NCBI GenBank assembly: GCA_026120185.1
Contig: JANUWF010001213.1
Location: 2,046,001-2,110,000, forward strand
DNA length: 64,000 nt
Source: Voacanga thouarsii
Taxonomy: Eukaryota > Streptophyta > Magnoliopsida > Gentianales > Apocynaceae
Direction: 5' to 3'
The notes under the pieces: model-generated
The model's database searches: none
The model's input: the letters and a program-made list of their open reading frames with translations, nothing else
Told to the model about the DNA's origin: nothing
Made by a program: the position numbers and the translations under genes
In this document: in pieces, positions 10,600 to 22,551 of the stretch
Layout of the letters: each line of letters begins with the position of its first letter
How positions within the stretch are numbered: the stretch's first letter is position 1

Positions 10600-12300
10600 A
10601 GGGCTATATTTAACTATTGCAGCATGTAGCCAATCAAGGTAGAATGGTGGATATTTGTTGTATGCAATCATCTAGCTTAGTAGTCAATGCTTTAGTATTA
10701 GATAGTGCTGATGATGTAGATGGGTTGAGGTCTTTGACGGTTCCACTTTAACAAGAATAGATAACTTAGTATAGGACTGTTCAACTCTTTGCCTTACAGA
10801 TATTTTGGCTTGAGATCTGATATGAGCAGCCTTGGTTGGTGAGAACGGTGGCTTTTTCAATAGTGGTATCACTTGCTTGATGTCATATACAATTTTGTTA
10901 GACTGGACAACCTTATAAGTGGGACAAATACAGAGATACTTTGTCAGAAAGCAATGGTATAGCAATACAAATGGGTTATGAGAGTGCATTTTTTACATGA
11001 TTCATGATATGTTGGAAGATTAAGTCTCCCATGTTGAATTTAGATCCCTGCAATATCTTATACAGTAAGACTATTATGTTTTTCAATAAAATAGAAATGT
11101 TAACAGTAAGTAGCAAGTTATGGTAAGAAAATTTGTACAGAGAAAAGTAAAGGCCTCCCAATTTTAAAGATTTAATAACGCCTTCTTCCAGCCAAGACTA
11201 CACTACTCCAGCAGTTACAATTGTACACACCTCATTCAAATTGACATCAGAATCAAATCCTTTAATGTCTTTATAGTGTGGGACTCCAAAGATTTCTGCT
11301 ATAAGTTTAAGGCTTTACTCAATAGAAATGCCTTTAATATTAACAAAATGAAATGAGGGGTTGTCTTTATCTACAATGTTTGCCTTCATATTTGAATAAA
11401 ACTTAGAGTTTCATTATAAACTTCAACACAAACAATTGATTCCAACAAACCCATTATCTTCAGTATTCCTTCAAGGCCGAAATCCTTGAATTTGACAGTG
11501 TCTATCACCCTCTCAACTAGCATGGTTTTTCCAGAGATTATCTTAAACTGCTCTGCATTCTCTTGGTCCTAGAACAAAGATTTTTCATATTTGATAGATT
11601 ATTTCTTAAGCTTTTTTAGGAGATTTTGCTTTTCCCTAGTTGAAGCTTAAGTCTTTCTTTTACCAACAGTAGATTTTTCTTCCAAAATCTCAAATTCATC
11701 TTTATCAATAGTCTCCAAAGTCTCAATCTTTCCAGGTTATTTGTCCTCAAAAATTTTCATAGGACTCATAGGTTTAGAGGTCTAATATCGCCAAGTACTT
11801 TATCAGACAAATTTTTTCAAAAAAATAATTTTTCCTTAACCTCTAAAGTCCTATTTACCTCTTCAAGATTCATTTAATATTTTAACACAAATAAAACCAT
11901 AGGATCTTGAGGTTTCACAATGGTAACAAAAGCATCAAGGGTTCTATAATATGCATTAATATTTATATCCAAGTCCACACAATTTACATTAGCCTTCTCT
12001 AAAGTCTCTTTTTTAGATTCAATCTCTTTGAACATTTGGATAATAAATGGGTCTGCAAAGGTATTAGGCTCCACATATTTACTTGAAATTTATCTTTTAG
12101 CATGCTAATCAACAAAGAAATTTGGTAGAAAAAATTTATATCCTTCACAGATTTCAAGATTTCCCGAATGCAAATAACTTAACATAAAGTTCTTCAAACT
12201 TCCAATGAACAATACAATATCATGGCTTGTATTTAATTCCTCAATAATGAGTTTTTGAATTTCAAAAACATTACCCATTTCTCTAGTAGTGGTGATTTTT
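10600..12300 (-). pseudogene. Extra ORF of the copia, resembling the plant-transposon protein domain (Transposase_32-like)
   Basis: Reading the - strand from 12300 to 10600, I see broken runs: an acidic/lysine-rich part with MFKEIESKKETLEKANVN (about 12020), then RVIDTVKFKDFGLEGIL (about 11510), EVYNETLS followed after a frameshift by FYSNMKANIVDKDNPSFHF (about 11430-11345), and SKFNMGDLIFQHIMNHVKN (about 11050-10985). The FYSNM block and the GDLIF.HI block match a domain often found downstream of pol in plant copia elements and described as a putative plant transposon protein. Its role is unknown. Frameshifts and stops abound. An unrelated retroelement ORF is the alternative. Confidence 0.55.
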
Positions 12301-12437
12301 ATTGTACAGATTTTTGGTTAACTTGTTTATGTGGTCATTGAGTTTCCAGTGCTTGTTGTCAGTGCCCTTCATTTTCTTCTTTGTAGTTTCTCAGTTATAT
12401 TTAGGGTTTTGTTGTTCTATATGGGTGTAATATTGTG

Positions 12438-12441
<4 letters not shown>

Positions 12442-12468
<27 letters not shown>

Positions 12469-12469
12469 A
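12442..12469. repeat. (GA)n microsatellite
   Basis: About 14 uninterrupted GA units within the copia 3' region. Confidence 0.95.
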
Positions 12470-12654
12470 GCTTGTAGAATAGAAACTGCTTAAGGAATGT
12501 CGAAGAGTGTGAACATATTAAGTGACAGAAATTCGGATGAGAGTTGTGTCTCTTTGGTTTCTGCTCAACCATCTTTACTTTTCTTTTCTCAATCAAATCC
12601 CTAGTTTCAAGAGGTTGTGATTGGTGTACGGTCCTCAAAACCAACATGCTTATA

Positions 12655-12836
12655 GAGTTAATCCTTTCATATCTTCTGTATATTTCTAATATCCATCAAA
12701 CTTTCCTTTTTCCTTTCCTCTCTTTTTTTTTTCAAAAATTTTCTAGAGTTAATCATCTCATATCTTCTATATATTTCTAATATCCATCAAACTTTCCTTT
12801 TTCCTTTCCTCTCTTTTTATTCAAAAATTTTCTAAA
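12655..12836. repeat. Tandem duplication, ~92-bp unit, two copies
   Basis: The unit beginning GAGTTAATC and containing CATCAAACTTTCCTTTTTCC is present at about 12655-12746 and 12747-12836. The copies differ at only a few positions, including T-run length and CTTCTGTA/CTTCTATA. It is much less diverged than the 10.2-kb duplication, so it is probably a later event. Confidence 0.92.
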
Positions 12837-12949
12837 ACAAAAATAACAAAATAATTTTGTTACATACAAGTTTGACATGACAAAATTTCTATGTCAGAGT
12901 GAACTAAGTCCTAGTGCTTTTCTCAATTCTTCAAATTGCATAACATCCA

Positions 12950-14580
12950 AAGGTTTTGTTAAGATGTTTGCCAATTATTTTTTTGTGGAAACATATTCAA
13001 TTTGCACAATCTTCAATTCCACAAGCTCTTTGATAAAATAGTGCCTTATGTCAATATGTTTTGTTCTACTATACTGAACTATATTTTTCAAGATGTCAGT
13101 TACACTCGTGTTGTCACAATATACAATTAACTTATTCTGTGCAATTTTATAGTCCTCCAACATTTACTTCATCCATAGCAATTGAGTACAACAATTTCCA
13201 ATAGTGATGTATTTAGCTTTAGTAGTAGATAGCAAAATGCAATTTTGCTCCTTGCCATACCAAGACATTATATTATTTCCAAGATAGAAACATCCTCCAA
13301 AATTTCTTTTCTAATAATCACAATTTCTAACCCAATTGGTATTACTGAACCTAATAAGATAAGTACTTGAGATCTTGTTAAAGTACATACCATACTCAGA
13401 TGTATGAAAATTGCATTTGAGGATTTTTTTTTTAACTACTTTTAGATACGACTCTCTAGGACCTGAGTGATATACTAACACTATAAAAAAATATCAAGAC
13501 AACTTGTAATCAGATATAGTAATCCTCTAATTATACTTCTGTAGAGATGTTGATCTATATCTTGTCCCTTTTTTCCTTTGACAATTTTTTTACTAACACT
13601 TATTGGTGTTCTGACGGGTTTTAATCCATTAAATGTTTTAACCAAGTTGTGAGCATACTTGGTCTGAGAGATAAAGATCTCATCTTTCATCTATTTGACC
13701 TATAAACCAAGAAAAAAAGTTAGCTCTCTAATCATACTCATTTCAAATTCAGTTCATATGAACTCTACAAAGTTTTTTGACATCTTCTTTGATATTAATC
13801 TAAACGCTATGTCATCAACATAAATTTGAGTAATCATAAAATCTCCTCCTCTCTTGTAATCTCTCTTTAGTAGAAAGTTTATTAGCATTTCATACTATGC
13901 CCTTGGTGCTTGTTTTAATCCATAAAAAGTTTTCTTTAACTTGTAAACATAATTAGAACATTCTAAATTAACAAAGCCTTTAGGTAGTTCCACATAAACT
14001 TCTTGCTATAAAAACCCATTTAAGAAAAAGCGATTAATATCTATTTGTTGAAGTGTAGAGATTTTAGCACAAGCAACAATTAGTAACAATCTTGTTGATT
14101 CCAATCTTGCTATAGGAGTGAATGTTTCATTAAAATTAGTGCCTTCAACTTGTGTATAACCTTGTGCAACCAGTCTAGCCTTATTTTTTGTAATGTTTCC
14201 ATAATCATCTATCTTGTTTCAAAACACTTATTTGGTTCTGCTCACATTCACATCTTTTGGATTAGGCACAAGTTCCAATACATTATTTCTCAATGATTTC
14301 TAATGTTCCACTTGCATTGCTATAATCCAGTGCTTATCTACCAATTCTTCTTCAACTTTTTTTCAATTTTAGCATTAATATATAAAAAGAAAATTCACTA
14401 TATCCTTGTAATCAATCTTTGGCATTTCTCTTATTTTTCTAGATTCATCTAATCTTCCAATGATCAAGTCTTATAGATGATGCTTCTTTACTCTTAAAGA
14501 TGGTATCTTCTATTAAACATCCTTTTGCTCTTTGTTAGAATCTGTTTCTTCACCAGTGTCAGTACCTTCTGCCTTAAAGA
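12950..14580 (-). pseudogene. Copia reverse transcriptase and RNase H (SIRE type)
   Basis: Reading right to left: SLRVKKHHL.DLIIGRLDE (about 14500) upstream of RT, then GYTQVEGTNFNETF.P (about 14155-14115), [29 protein letters not shown], the catalytic QIYVDDI box intact near 13808-13828, MKDEIFISQTKYAHNLVKTF (about 13690-13630) and the RNase H part (LIVYCDNTSVTDILKN then SRTKHIDIRHYFIKELVE, about 13125-13010). In this family RT/RNase H copies RNA into DNA. Stops and frameshifts throughout show it is inactive. Integrase, expected upstream, is absent. Confidence 0.88.
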
Positions 14581-14870
14581 AAAAGAAGACATACATGATA
14601 TTGCAGATTATAAAACCCCAAAACTTGACTTTACTTAACAAGATTTGTATTTGAAGCAGCAAAGATTCGTTAAAAGAATATGAGTGTTGCGTAGAGCTAA
14701 AACGAGAAATCATTAACGCTCGACTGAATAATCGAAAATTTCAAGCCTTCAACGTAAAGGAAGTGAAAGAAATCAAGACTTTGGAGTAAATGACAATGAA
14801 GTGACGCATTCTCATAATCAATTGTATGTACTAGATAAAGAAGATTTAAAGAAAAAACATTTCTAAATAA
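14581..14870. other. Junction between copia RT and the nested chromovirus fragment
   Basis: Copia similarity fades near 14580 and gypsy integrase similarity begins near 14870. The sequence between is unassigned. The missing copia integrase and missing 5' part of the chromovirus suggest a deletion across this point. Confidence 0.5.
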
Positions 14871-15660
14871 GCCCACAAGAAGCCCTTACACTATGGTTCC
14901 GAAAGACACAAAGATATACAACTATGTGAAGAAGATGATTTGTAGGCCGAGAATGAAGAAAAAATTTTTTATGCCATATGCCGACTTAACTCATAGGAAA
15001 GTGAGAGCTAAGCATAAGAAACTTGTTGGAATACTCTAACCCTTATCTATAGCCCACTAGAAGTAGGAATATGTCACGAATGATGGTATTACTTGTTTAC
15101 CGATAAGCAATAATCAAAGAAATAAAGTTTAGACAATAGTAAACCGTCACATTAAGATAATCCATATTATTGCAAAGTCACCAGTTACTTAAACCACTGA
15201 GGAAAGCAATGCAAAACAACTATCATAAGACGTTGATTACAAGAAATAGAGATAATTATCTGCTAGTTCATTATCTTCGTACTTTGGAATCGGTATAGTA
15301 TTTCATCCCCACAAGGGCTTTGTTCTGGATTATAGCATCCATCAGTTAGGTTTGTACTTTATTCTCCCAAATGGTTTAATAGAGATACATGACGTGTTTC
15401 ACGTACTTTAGTTGAAGAAGTATAAACTCGATTCGGATCATGTACTGAACGAAGAACCATTGATTTTGCAACATGGCCTAAGTTACATCGAAAACTCCGT
15501 CAAGCTTTCGGATTGAAGTATCAAGACTCTTCTAAATAAATATATTCTTAGGGTGAAGGTTTTGTGGGATCATTATGACTCACAAGATGCTATTTGGAAA
15601 ATTGAGGAATGGGTGAGGTGGAAATATCTGAAAATACTTTAAGGTATGATATAATAGGAA
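14871..15660 (+). pseudogene. Chromovirus integrase to chromodomain fragment
   Basis: The + strand shows a zinc-binding-like stretch (MVPKDTKIYNYVKKMICRP, about 14893-14950), HRKVRAKHKKLVGIL (about 14992) followed by an integrase-core start where the family has PLPIPEWKWE..TMDFV and here reads PLSIAH...EYVTNDGITCLP, then IEIHDVFHV (about 15380-15408), LKKYKLDSDHV, and a chromodomain-like end VKVLWDHYDSQDAIWKIEEW (about 15555-15614). Much of the catalytic core is deleted. Motif wording fits a Tekay/Del-type chromovirus. It is followed at once by its polypurine tract and LTR. Confidence 0.82.
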
Positions 15661-15680
15661 TTTCAGGGGGGAAATTCTCT

Positions 15681-15696
15681 TAAGAGGGGGAGAGCG
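15681..15696 (+). other. Polypurine tract of the nested chromovirus
   Basis: TAAGAGGGGGAGAGCG immediately precedes the LTR start TGACACCCC. Confidence 0.8.
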
Positions 15697-15892
15697 TGAC
15701 ACCCCACCCTAAATGCCCCTAGAAATGGAGAAAATATATGGACCATGTAGCATGAGCATTTCTGCATATAAACATATTTGACATGGCATGAATGAGTTTG
15801 TTTAAGTATAATTGTGGAAGAATTATTGTGCTTTGACGATGTATCAGATATCGCTATTTGAAATAACGATGGATAGAATATTCTAACATAAG

Positions 15893-15894
<2 letters not shown>

Positions 15895-15932
<38 letters not shown>
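15895..15932. repeat. (AT)n microsatellite
   Basis: Nineteen AT units without interruption, inside the chromovirus LTR. Confidence 0.95.
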
Positions 15933-15938
<6 letters not shown>

Positions 15939-17874
15939 ACAAACTCTAAATTAAGTATTTAAATATTGAGTAGCGGTTAATTAAAATAATTTAGGTAACT
16001 ATTTATTAGTTGATAACTAATTACTTATTTATTTCCTTATTATTTTTGAGAAATTACTATTTATATTTATTAAATAATCATTAAATAATTACTTTATTTA
16101 TCTGCTTATATATTAATTTTAGGAAGTATTTTAATATTAGACTAGCAAGATTTTTTTCATATATTATTTTATTTGAAGAGAAATTGAATTTTCTTAATTT
16201 AAATATTTAACCTAGTTAGGAGAATATTTAGAGGGGAATACTAGGCTTCTAGAAGCCTAGTAGCCAACACCTAGGAGAAGGGAAAAAGAGAAAACCCAAT
16301 TCTTGTGTAATTGGAAAATTATCTTAAAAGGGATTTTATATTTTTCCAATCCTTTAATGCTTAGGAAAAATTAGAGAATATTCTATTTCATATTTCTTCT
16401 CCTAGTGCCTCCACCTAACTCTCCAAACCCACTAGAATTATGATAAATTAATTATAGGAAACTTTTTAATTAGATAAAACCTAGAGAAAAATAGGATTTT
16501 CCTTAATTCTTTTTCTATTTCCTAAACCTATCATAATTCATCTATATAAAATCTACATAAACATATTTTTGAGCCATTTTCTACCCTCGCAGCCGTCTCC
16601 CTCTCACTCTCTCACCGTTCACACAAAATTCCCCTCCCATTACACTCAAGAGTTAAGTGTTTTACATACGGAAAATTCTGCACATTACTACACCATTGAA
16701 GCTTCATTCTTAGATTGAAAGTTTGAAGATTTAAGGGAAATAAATTACTAGAAAACACATTATTTCTTCCCTAAGAGTGATCAAGGATGTTGAAGCAAAA
16801 GGTAATAACAAAAGCCTTTCTTTTCCTTTAAACCTAGTGCCGACGATTTAGAAAATTATAGTTTTTGCTTTATAAATTGTTAAAGTAGTTTTTCTAGGCA
16901 AAAGATGATTAAAGAATTATGTTTGAGAACTTGTTTAAATCTTGAAAAAATAAACATTTTTTCAAAATATTTATGCAAAATAAAACACCTTTTTCGTTTA
17001 AATTGTTATTTTCATAAAAAACTGAAATTTTCCCTAAGAAAAGATGACACTTCTTGATGTGTTCTTGAAAAATCTTGACATGTGTATGCTAAGGGTTGTG
17101 TTTCCTCATCTAGAGTACCCTAGATATGTATTTTTCTTCAAGTAATAAAGCCAAGAAGTTGATTTCTTGAAGCCTAGAAAAAATTACATACTTGCTGGAA
17201 TTTTTGTAAATCTGTGATAGTTGTTTGTTTTAATTCAAAATAAAATAGTAAAATAATTTATTATTGTAGGGCCTTTTACTATACATGTTTATAATGTTAT
17301 TTATGCTATAATCATGCAAGGAAATGTTGGACTAAAACCCAGTAATTTTCGGAAGAGAACTGAAGGGGGCAGAGTACCCATATTTTTGTCGATCAGCCTG
17401 TTCGTAACTAAAATTCTGATGTGATAAAGTCTGAATTTGAAGAATGTAAAAGCATATAAAACATAGCTTTAGGTGTGTGGAAGGTACCTGTAAAATTTAA
17501 GAATTTTATGACTTATGGATTAAAAGTTACGAATTTTTCTTTTAAACTAGTCTATTCTGGGCAGAATACTCTAGTAGTGAAAAATAATTTTCTGAGTGCA
17601 AATAAGGTCTGATTTTTTTTCAAGTCCACTTATATTCTATTCTATATGTGTTTGGGTATGTCTCTGTAAAATTTGAGGTTAATCCTAAATGTTTTCATAT
17701 GTATTTTGCTATTAAGAAAAAGTGTTACTTAAGTTATAAATTGTGTCCAACTTAGGAAATTTTAAGGAAACTTCCTATTATTAATTGATATGTGTTCCTT
17801 ATATGTAAAAATTGCATATTTCGACATTAGGATGTAATAATAAATTTAATGTCATCAATACTAATATTACCCTT

Positions 17875-17875
17875 A

Positions 17876-17916
<41 letters not shown>
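17875..17916. repeat. (TTA)n microsatellite
   Basis: About 13 TTA units, followed to about 17995 by degraded ATT/ATC triplets. This tract creates a spurious poly-Leu/Tyr/His reading frame. Confidence 0.95.
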
Positions 17917-17917
<1 letters not shown>

Positions 17918-19646
17918 AACATTACCAACAACATCATTACCAATATTACTATTATTGTCCTTATTATCATCATCATCATCGTCATTATTATTATTGTTTT
18001 ATTTTTTTTATTACTCATCAAATTACCTATCTATTAATTGATATATTTCCTTAGTTATTTACTTTTGTATAATTACAAACAAATAGTATTTTAATTAGCT
18101 AAGAAAGTAATTAAATAATATTCTATTTACTTAGTTCTTTAGTTAATATTTTTACACATTAACTAGCTTATTTATTTGATTGTTTATTTACTTTCACAAG
18201 TAACTTTTATTTTAATTAACTATTTATTTATTTATATAATTATATAATTACTTAGTCATTTATCCGCTAACCTATATGTGAGCTTATCATTTATTTAGTA
18301 ATTGTTTTAGTATACATTAAATTTGCTAGTACGCAATATTTCATGTCTAGCATGTTATGTTTGAAATAGAGTTGATAGTTAGTCTATATTGTGTGATGAC
18401 TCAATGTTAGAAGTTGAGCTATTTTTTTATACTATGGCAATATAAGGGTTGGAAGTTTGTGACATGATATTTGTATTTTCTCTAGACAGGACTAGGATTC
18501 ATTGATCAGGTCATCAGAAGAATCCAATATCTGTGAGATAAACGAATTAGCTAAGTTCTTGCATTAAAACCGTTTGCAAAACATAGAAATTACAAGTTGT
18601 CAAATGTTTTATGGTATCAAAGGAAATATGATTTAACGTGATAAAAGTTCAGCATGGCTAGTTTTCTTGTTCTATTTCAACTCACACATTGCTTCTTAAA
18701 CAAAAAGGATTGCAAAACATTTCACTTGACTTTCGCACCAAAGGATTTACTTAATGTTTACGAAGTCATGATTGATACTTTCTTGTTGGTTACTAGTTGA
18801 TATTAATGTGTTTCCTTGTGACAAATTATTGAGTACTCAATAATGGTAGGCTATTAATACTAGTCTAAGAGAGGATGAGTTAGTTTCCTGGTAGGCGGAC
18901 ACTTTCGAGAGATGAATTTGTTTCTGATTAGGCGACAGTGTTAGTGAGTCAAACCAATCCGAGCTAGCAAACCAATTCCAAGTAGGACTGCATTTATATT
19001 CCTTCATAGACAACTGAAGTTAGCAGGGGTATGGAAGACGAAAGAGTATCACTACTCGGTGGGCCGATTACCCGTCGTACTATGATGCAGAAGTATTACA
19101 GTACAGTTAGTAGGGGTCATGATGCAGGGTTTTATGACTCAGAGCTATGAGGCATGGCTTCATAGTCCATGTTAGCTTTGGGTGGTTAATTTCCTTGAAA
19201 TAAAATTATTATTGAGATTGAAAAATAAAAACGCCACCCTTATGTTTTAAACTGTTGTTTATGATTGCAATTGCATTCTTTAGTATTTTAAAATTGCATG
19301 TTATGAAAACGGTTCTAACATACACTCTCACACACACATGACTTACTGAGAAATTTATTTCTCACGTTCTTTGTGCATGCTTTCAGGTCGAGAGCACTAC
19401 TGACAAGGTTGGGTTAGAGTTTAAGATCTTGTACTTGACATTTCGATCATTTTGCTTCGAGATAATGTTTTATTATTCTTTGTTTTAAGACCCTGTATAA
19501 GTTTTATTTAGATTGTAAAATGTTTAAGTTTTAATTGAGGTATTTTTTTAGTTAAGTCCTTTATTACCTCGTTATAAAGACCCTTTGTCCTTTGGACGAG
19601 ACAACATTCCTGACCTTTTTGGATACGTAAGTAGCAAGGTGTTACA

Positions 19647-20700
19647 CCACATCCATATCATCAGACTCATTAGGGTCCTTGTCAACTTTCTCATCAGATT
19701 GCTTTCTTTATGAATTGAACTCTTTTCAATAATAGCATTGAATGCAATATTACTTACTTGACCTTCCTCGTCATCTCCTTATGTACTATCAACATCAAGA
19801 TATTCTTGATTTTTTGTTTGAAATACAAGTTTTTTATCGAAAGGTCTACCAAACAGCTTGTTCTTTTGTTTTTGTCTCCTCAACAGATTATTAAACCATT
19901 TTGTTAGAAAACCAATTTCATTATCTGAGCCCTTATTGTCATCAAAATCATTTTCAACTTTAAAGCTACTCGTTTCTCCTTAAATTTAGACCAAAAGTGT
20001 ATCTCAAAGGTTTGTAAAGATCTCATAAGATCATCTAACGGTATTTTTTGACAAATCCTTTCATTCCTTTATAGCAGCTACTTTGACATCAAATCGGGAT
20101 GGCAAAGATTTCAATTTCTTTCATACCAATTTTCCCTCAAAATATCTTTCTCTTAGTTGAAAAGTTGGATTAGTAATATCCCTTAAGCTACTACTAAATT
20201 CAATAATGGTTTAATGATCACCCATCTTTCGTTCCTCAAACTGTATTATCAACATCTATAATTTTGATATTCTAACATTACTTGTACCTTCATAAACTGT
20301 TTGCATTGCTTCCCATACATCTTTGGCAGAGTCACATGTAGAGATTAATTTGAATTGGCCAGGATCAACAACAACATAAATAGTATTCAATGCTATGGCG
20401 TTTGCATTGTCAAGACATCATTCAACATCTATCTACTAATCTATTAGCTTTGATTCTTTTGCTCTAGTGCTAGCATTCACAACTGTAGGAGGCTTCCAAC
20501 CTTGTTCAACAGCTTTCCAGGCAATAGTGTCAAGACTTTTTATGAAGATTCTCATTCTGGTTTTTCAGTATGCATAATTTGCACCCTTAGAAATGGTAGT
20601 TGAGTAACAGATCCTCCTTGTTCCACTATTCCATATATGTTGTTCCAAACCAATTTTCAAGATCTCAGCTACTAAATTAATAGCAACTCTAACATAGCGA
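19647..20700 (-). pseudogene. Copia gag (UBN2-type), broken
   Basis: Reading the - strand from about 20700: MRIFIKSLD near 20545, AWKAVEQGWKPPTVVNA (about 20520-20470), DPGQFKLISTCDSAKDVW (about 20375-20320), TVYEGTSNVRISKL, an FEERKM.D..TI.EF block, RDITNPTFQLRERYF and a long C-terminal tail. This is the capsid domain common to plant copia gag. The expected CCHC zinc knuckle is absent because the sequence is cut at 19646 by the inserted LTR. Several stops are present. Confidence 0.83.
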
Positions 20701-20705
20701 ACCAT

Positions 20706-20719
20706 TCTGATATCAATTA
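20706..20719 (-). other. Primer-binding site, initiator-Met tRNA type
   Basis: On the - strand, just inside the 5' LTR, the sequence reads AATTGATATCAGA. This matches the common plant copia primer site (TTGGTATCAGAGC, complementary to the 3' end of tRNA-iMet) with one or two changes. Confidence 0.7.
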
Positions 20720-20721
20720 TA

Positions 20722-21618
20722 TGGTTTGGTTTGTTAATCTACTATATTGTAGTTAAACTTTCTTGTTAATGCAACATTAGTTTCACAGACAGAAATAAAA
20801 AGTTCAATGTATAGCAAATTGTTAACACAATTTGGCTATAATGAGCCTATGTCTTTTTGAAAAAGATCCTCTAAAAATTTAACAAAAGTTACAGGAATAC
20901 ACTTATCTCAATCATCTAGTAATTCCTAATGAATTCTAACCAAACACCGTGCCAGTGTTCTTTAAGTCAACTTACTAAAGACCTTTATTGGATCTACCTC
21001 CTTTGATTAAACTCCCTTCAATCCTTTGTTGCTACAAACAACAGTACTTCATAAATACGTAAAACCTTTCTACCAGAAAGGCAGCTTTGTTGTAGAAGAT
21101 CGATTTAAATCCTTGTCAATTATAAGATGTTGTAATAGTAATAACTTGAATTATGAAGCACACTTTAACAATGAAAAACTAGCAAATATATGAATGTATA
21201 TACTTTAGAAAACTCTCAGAATATATTCATAAATTTCCTCTCTATTGCTTGGCCCTTTTTACTAAATAATTTCTTTATGCCTCTCCTGTAATGTCACACG
21301 CAATCTCTGAATTCCTTGCGCTTGATTATATAGTTGTTTTTGCAATAGAATATTTAAGTCCTAGGAGATTACTAAAAAATACTCTTCAAATTTCTTAAAC
21401 ATTGCAACTTCAATTCCATTCGAGTTCCATGTTTTCATAGTAGAATCTTCCAAATATCTTTGCCAAGATCCTTCTTAAACTTTCTGAAATCCTTCTTCTA
21501 ATCCAACTAGAATTATCTTGCGTGAAACATTACTAACATCAGTTTTAGCAAATTTCCTAAAATGATTAAGTATAGATATGTCGGCATTATCAAGGAATTT
21601 TATAAGCTACCTTAACTA
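20722..21618 (-). mobile_element. 5' LTR of the SIRE-type copia
   Basis: Partner of 9004-9912. On the - strand it starts about AGTTAAGGTAGC and ends CCAAACCA next to the primer site. The two LTRs have many substitutions and small indels, so the insertion is old. Its outer end lies within 3 bp of the Tat LTR that starts at about 21621. Confidence 0.8.
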
Positions 21619-21620
21619 AA

Positions 21621-22471
21621 TATTTAGATAGTTGTATATGATAAATTTCAAGTCTGCAAATAAGACAAGAAAAATATGGAAAATACAAAATATTTAGTAA
21701 ATATGAAAAGTGGTTACAACTCTTCGAAAAAGTCCTAAATTGCAGAATAAATCATTCGATTCTTCTCTTTTTGAAAGACGTTGAATCGAGGGTTGAAAAG
21801 CTTGATCTCGGATTGAATGGAATTTGATGGCGAACACTTGATTGTCGAGCCTTCGAGACTTGTTTGATGCAAAACAAGATAAACGCCTTGAAATTTGATG
21901 AAAATTCTGAACCTTGATTTGATGACGATTATGAACCTTGAATTTGATGAAGCTTGAATGCTTAAGCTTGTTGAAACTTGATATGCCTCTTGTTTATTGA
22001 AGCTTAAAGATCCGGGGTGCCTTGAACCATTGAGGAAAAATCCTATTTATAGGCTAAAAATTCCTTGACTTTAGCATAAATAGTCGATGTGGGATTTTGA
22101 AGAAGTCTCTTAACAAATCCTAATGGACTTGGGTTTAAGATAACCTTGGCTTAATTTATATTTTAGCACAATCTCATTTAATCTACATTATATTTGGGTT
22201 ATGGGATTTTCAAAAAGTCCAACTTTAGGGTCTAGTCCAATTTCATTTAATCCATAATATATTAGATTTAATGTAAAATGGACCATTAACAATAACCCAA
22301 TTTCATAATCCATTGGATTTAATAGGCTTTTAACGATGGCTCAATTATATTAATCCAAGAATAATTATATTTATTCATGAATTAATTTTAATTAATCAAG
22401 ATTAAAATATGTACTTTTCTTTTAATCTTGACTACATAAAATATATTTTATCCCAAAATTCTTTGTCTACA
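21621..22471 (-). mobile_element. 3' LTR of the Tat element
   Basis: It aligns along its length with 35835-36685. On the - strand it starts TGTAGACAAAG and the + strand left end is TATTTAGATAG, against TGTTAGAAATT in the partner. The polypurine tract (next entry) fixes the inner boundary. Confidence 0.88.
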
Positions 22472-22495
22472 AATGCGCCTACTTCAAGACTTGAG
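22472..22495 (-). other. Polypurine tract of the Tat element
   Basis: The - strand reads CTTGAAGTAGGCGCATT immediately before the LTR start. Intact Tat elements usually have a GAAGGGGGCATT-like tract here, so this copy carries changes inside the tract. Confidence 0.65.
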
Positions 22496-22551
22496 GAAAA
22501 ATATTTTGTCAAAAGAATTTAGAAATAAGGCTTGAAGTATTTAAAAGATTA

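Larger units (their letters stand above)
15697..19646 (+). mobile_element. 3.95-kb 3' LTR of the nested chromovirus
   Basis: It begins TGACACCCCACCC after the polypurine tract and ends GGTGTTACA at 19646, where - strand copia gag resumes. Its last ~350 bp resemble the reverse complement of 37876-38240: both have a ...TTATAAAGACCC..TTGTCC.TTTGGACG block near the end and an ACTTACTGAG block further in. It holds two microsatellites (15895-15932, 17875-17916). No ORF inside is credible. LTRs near 4 kb fit Tekay/Del-type chromoviruses. Confidence 0.82.
9004..21618 (-). mobile_element. Ty1/copia element of SIRE/Maximus type with both LTRs
   Basis: Two similar ~0.9-kb LTRs (9004-9912 and 20722-21618) enclose, reading the - strand, a tRNA-iMet-type primer site, gag, RT/RNase H and a long 3' region with an extra ORF. 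Integrase is missing. Its place is taken by a + strand chromovirus fragment with a 3.95-kb LTR (about 14600-19646). I could not confirm a target duplication. Lineage rests on the RT wording and the extra ORF between pol and the 3' LTR. Confidence 0.82.

Noticed and set aside
17812..18054. Leu/His/Tyr-rich ORF
   Set aside because: Translation of TTA/ATC triplet repeats inside a chromovirus LTR.
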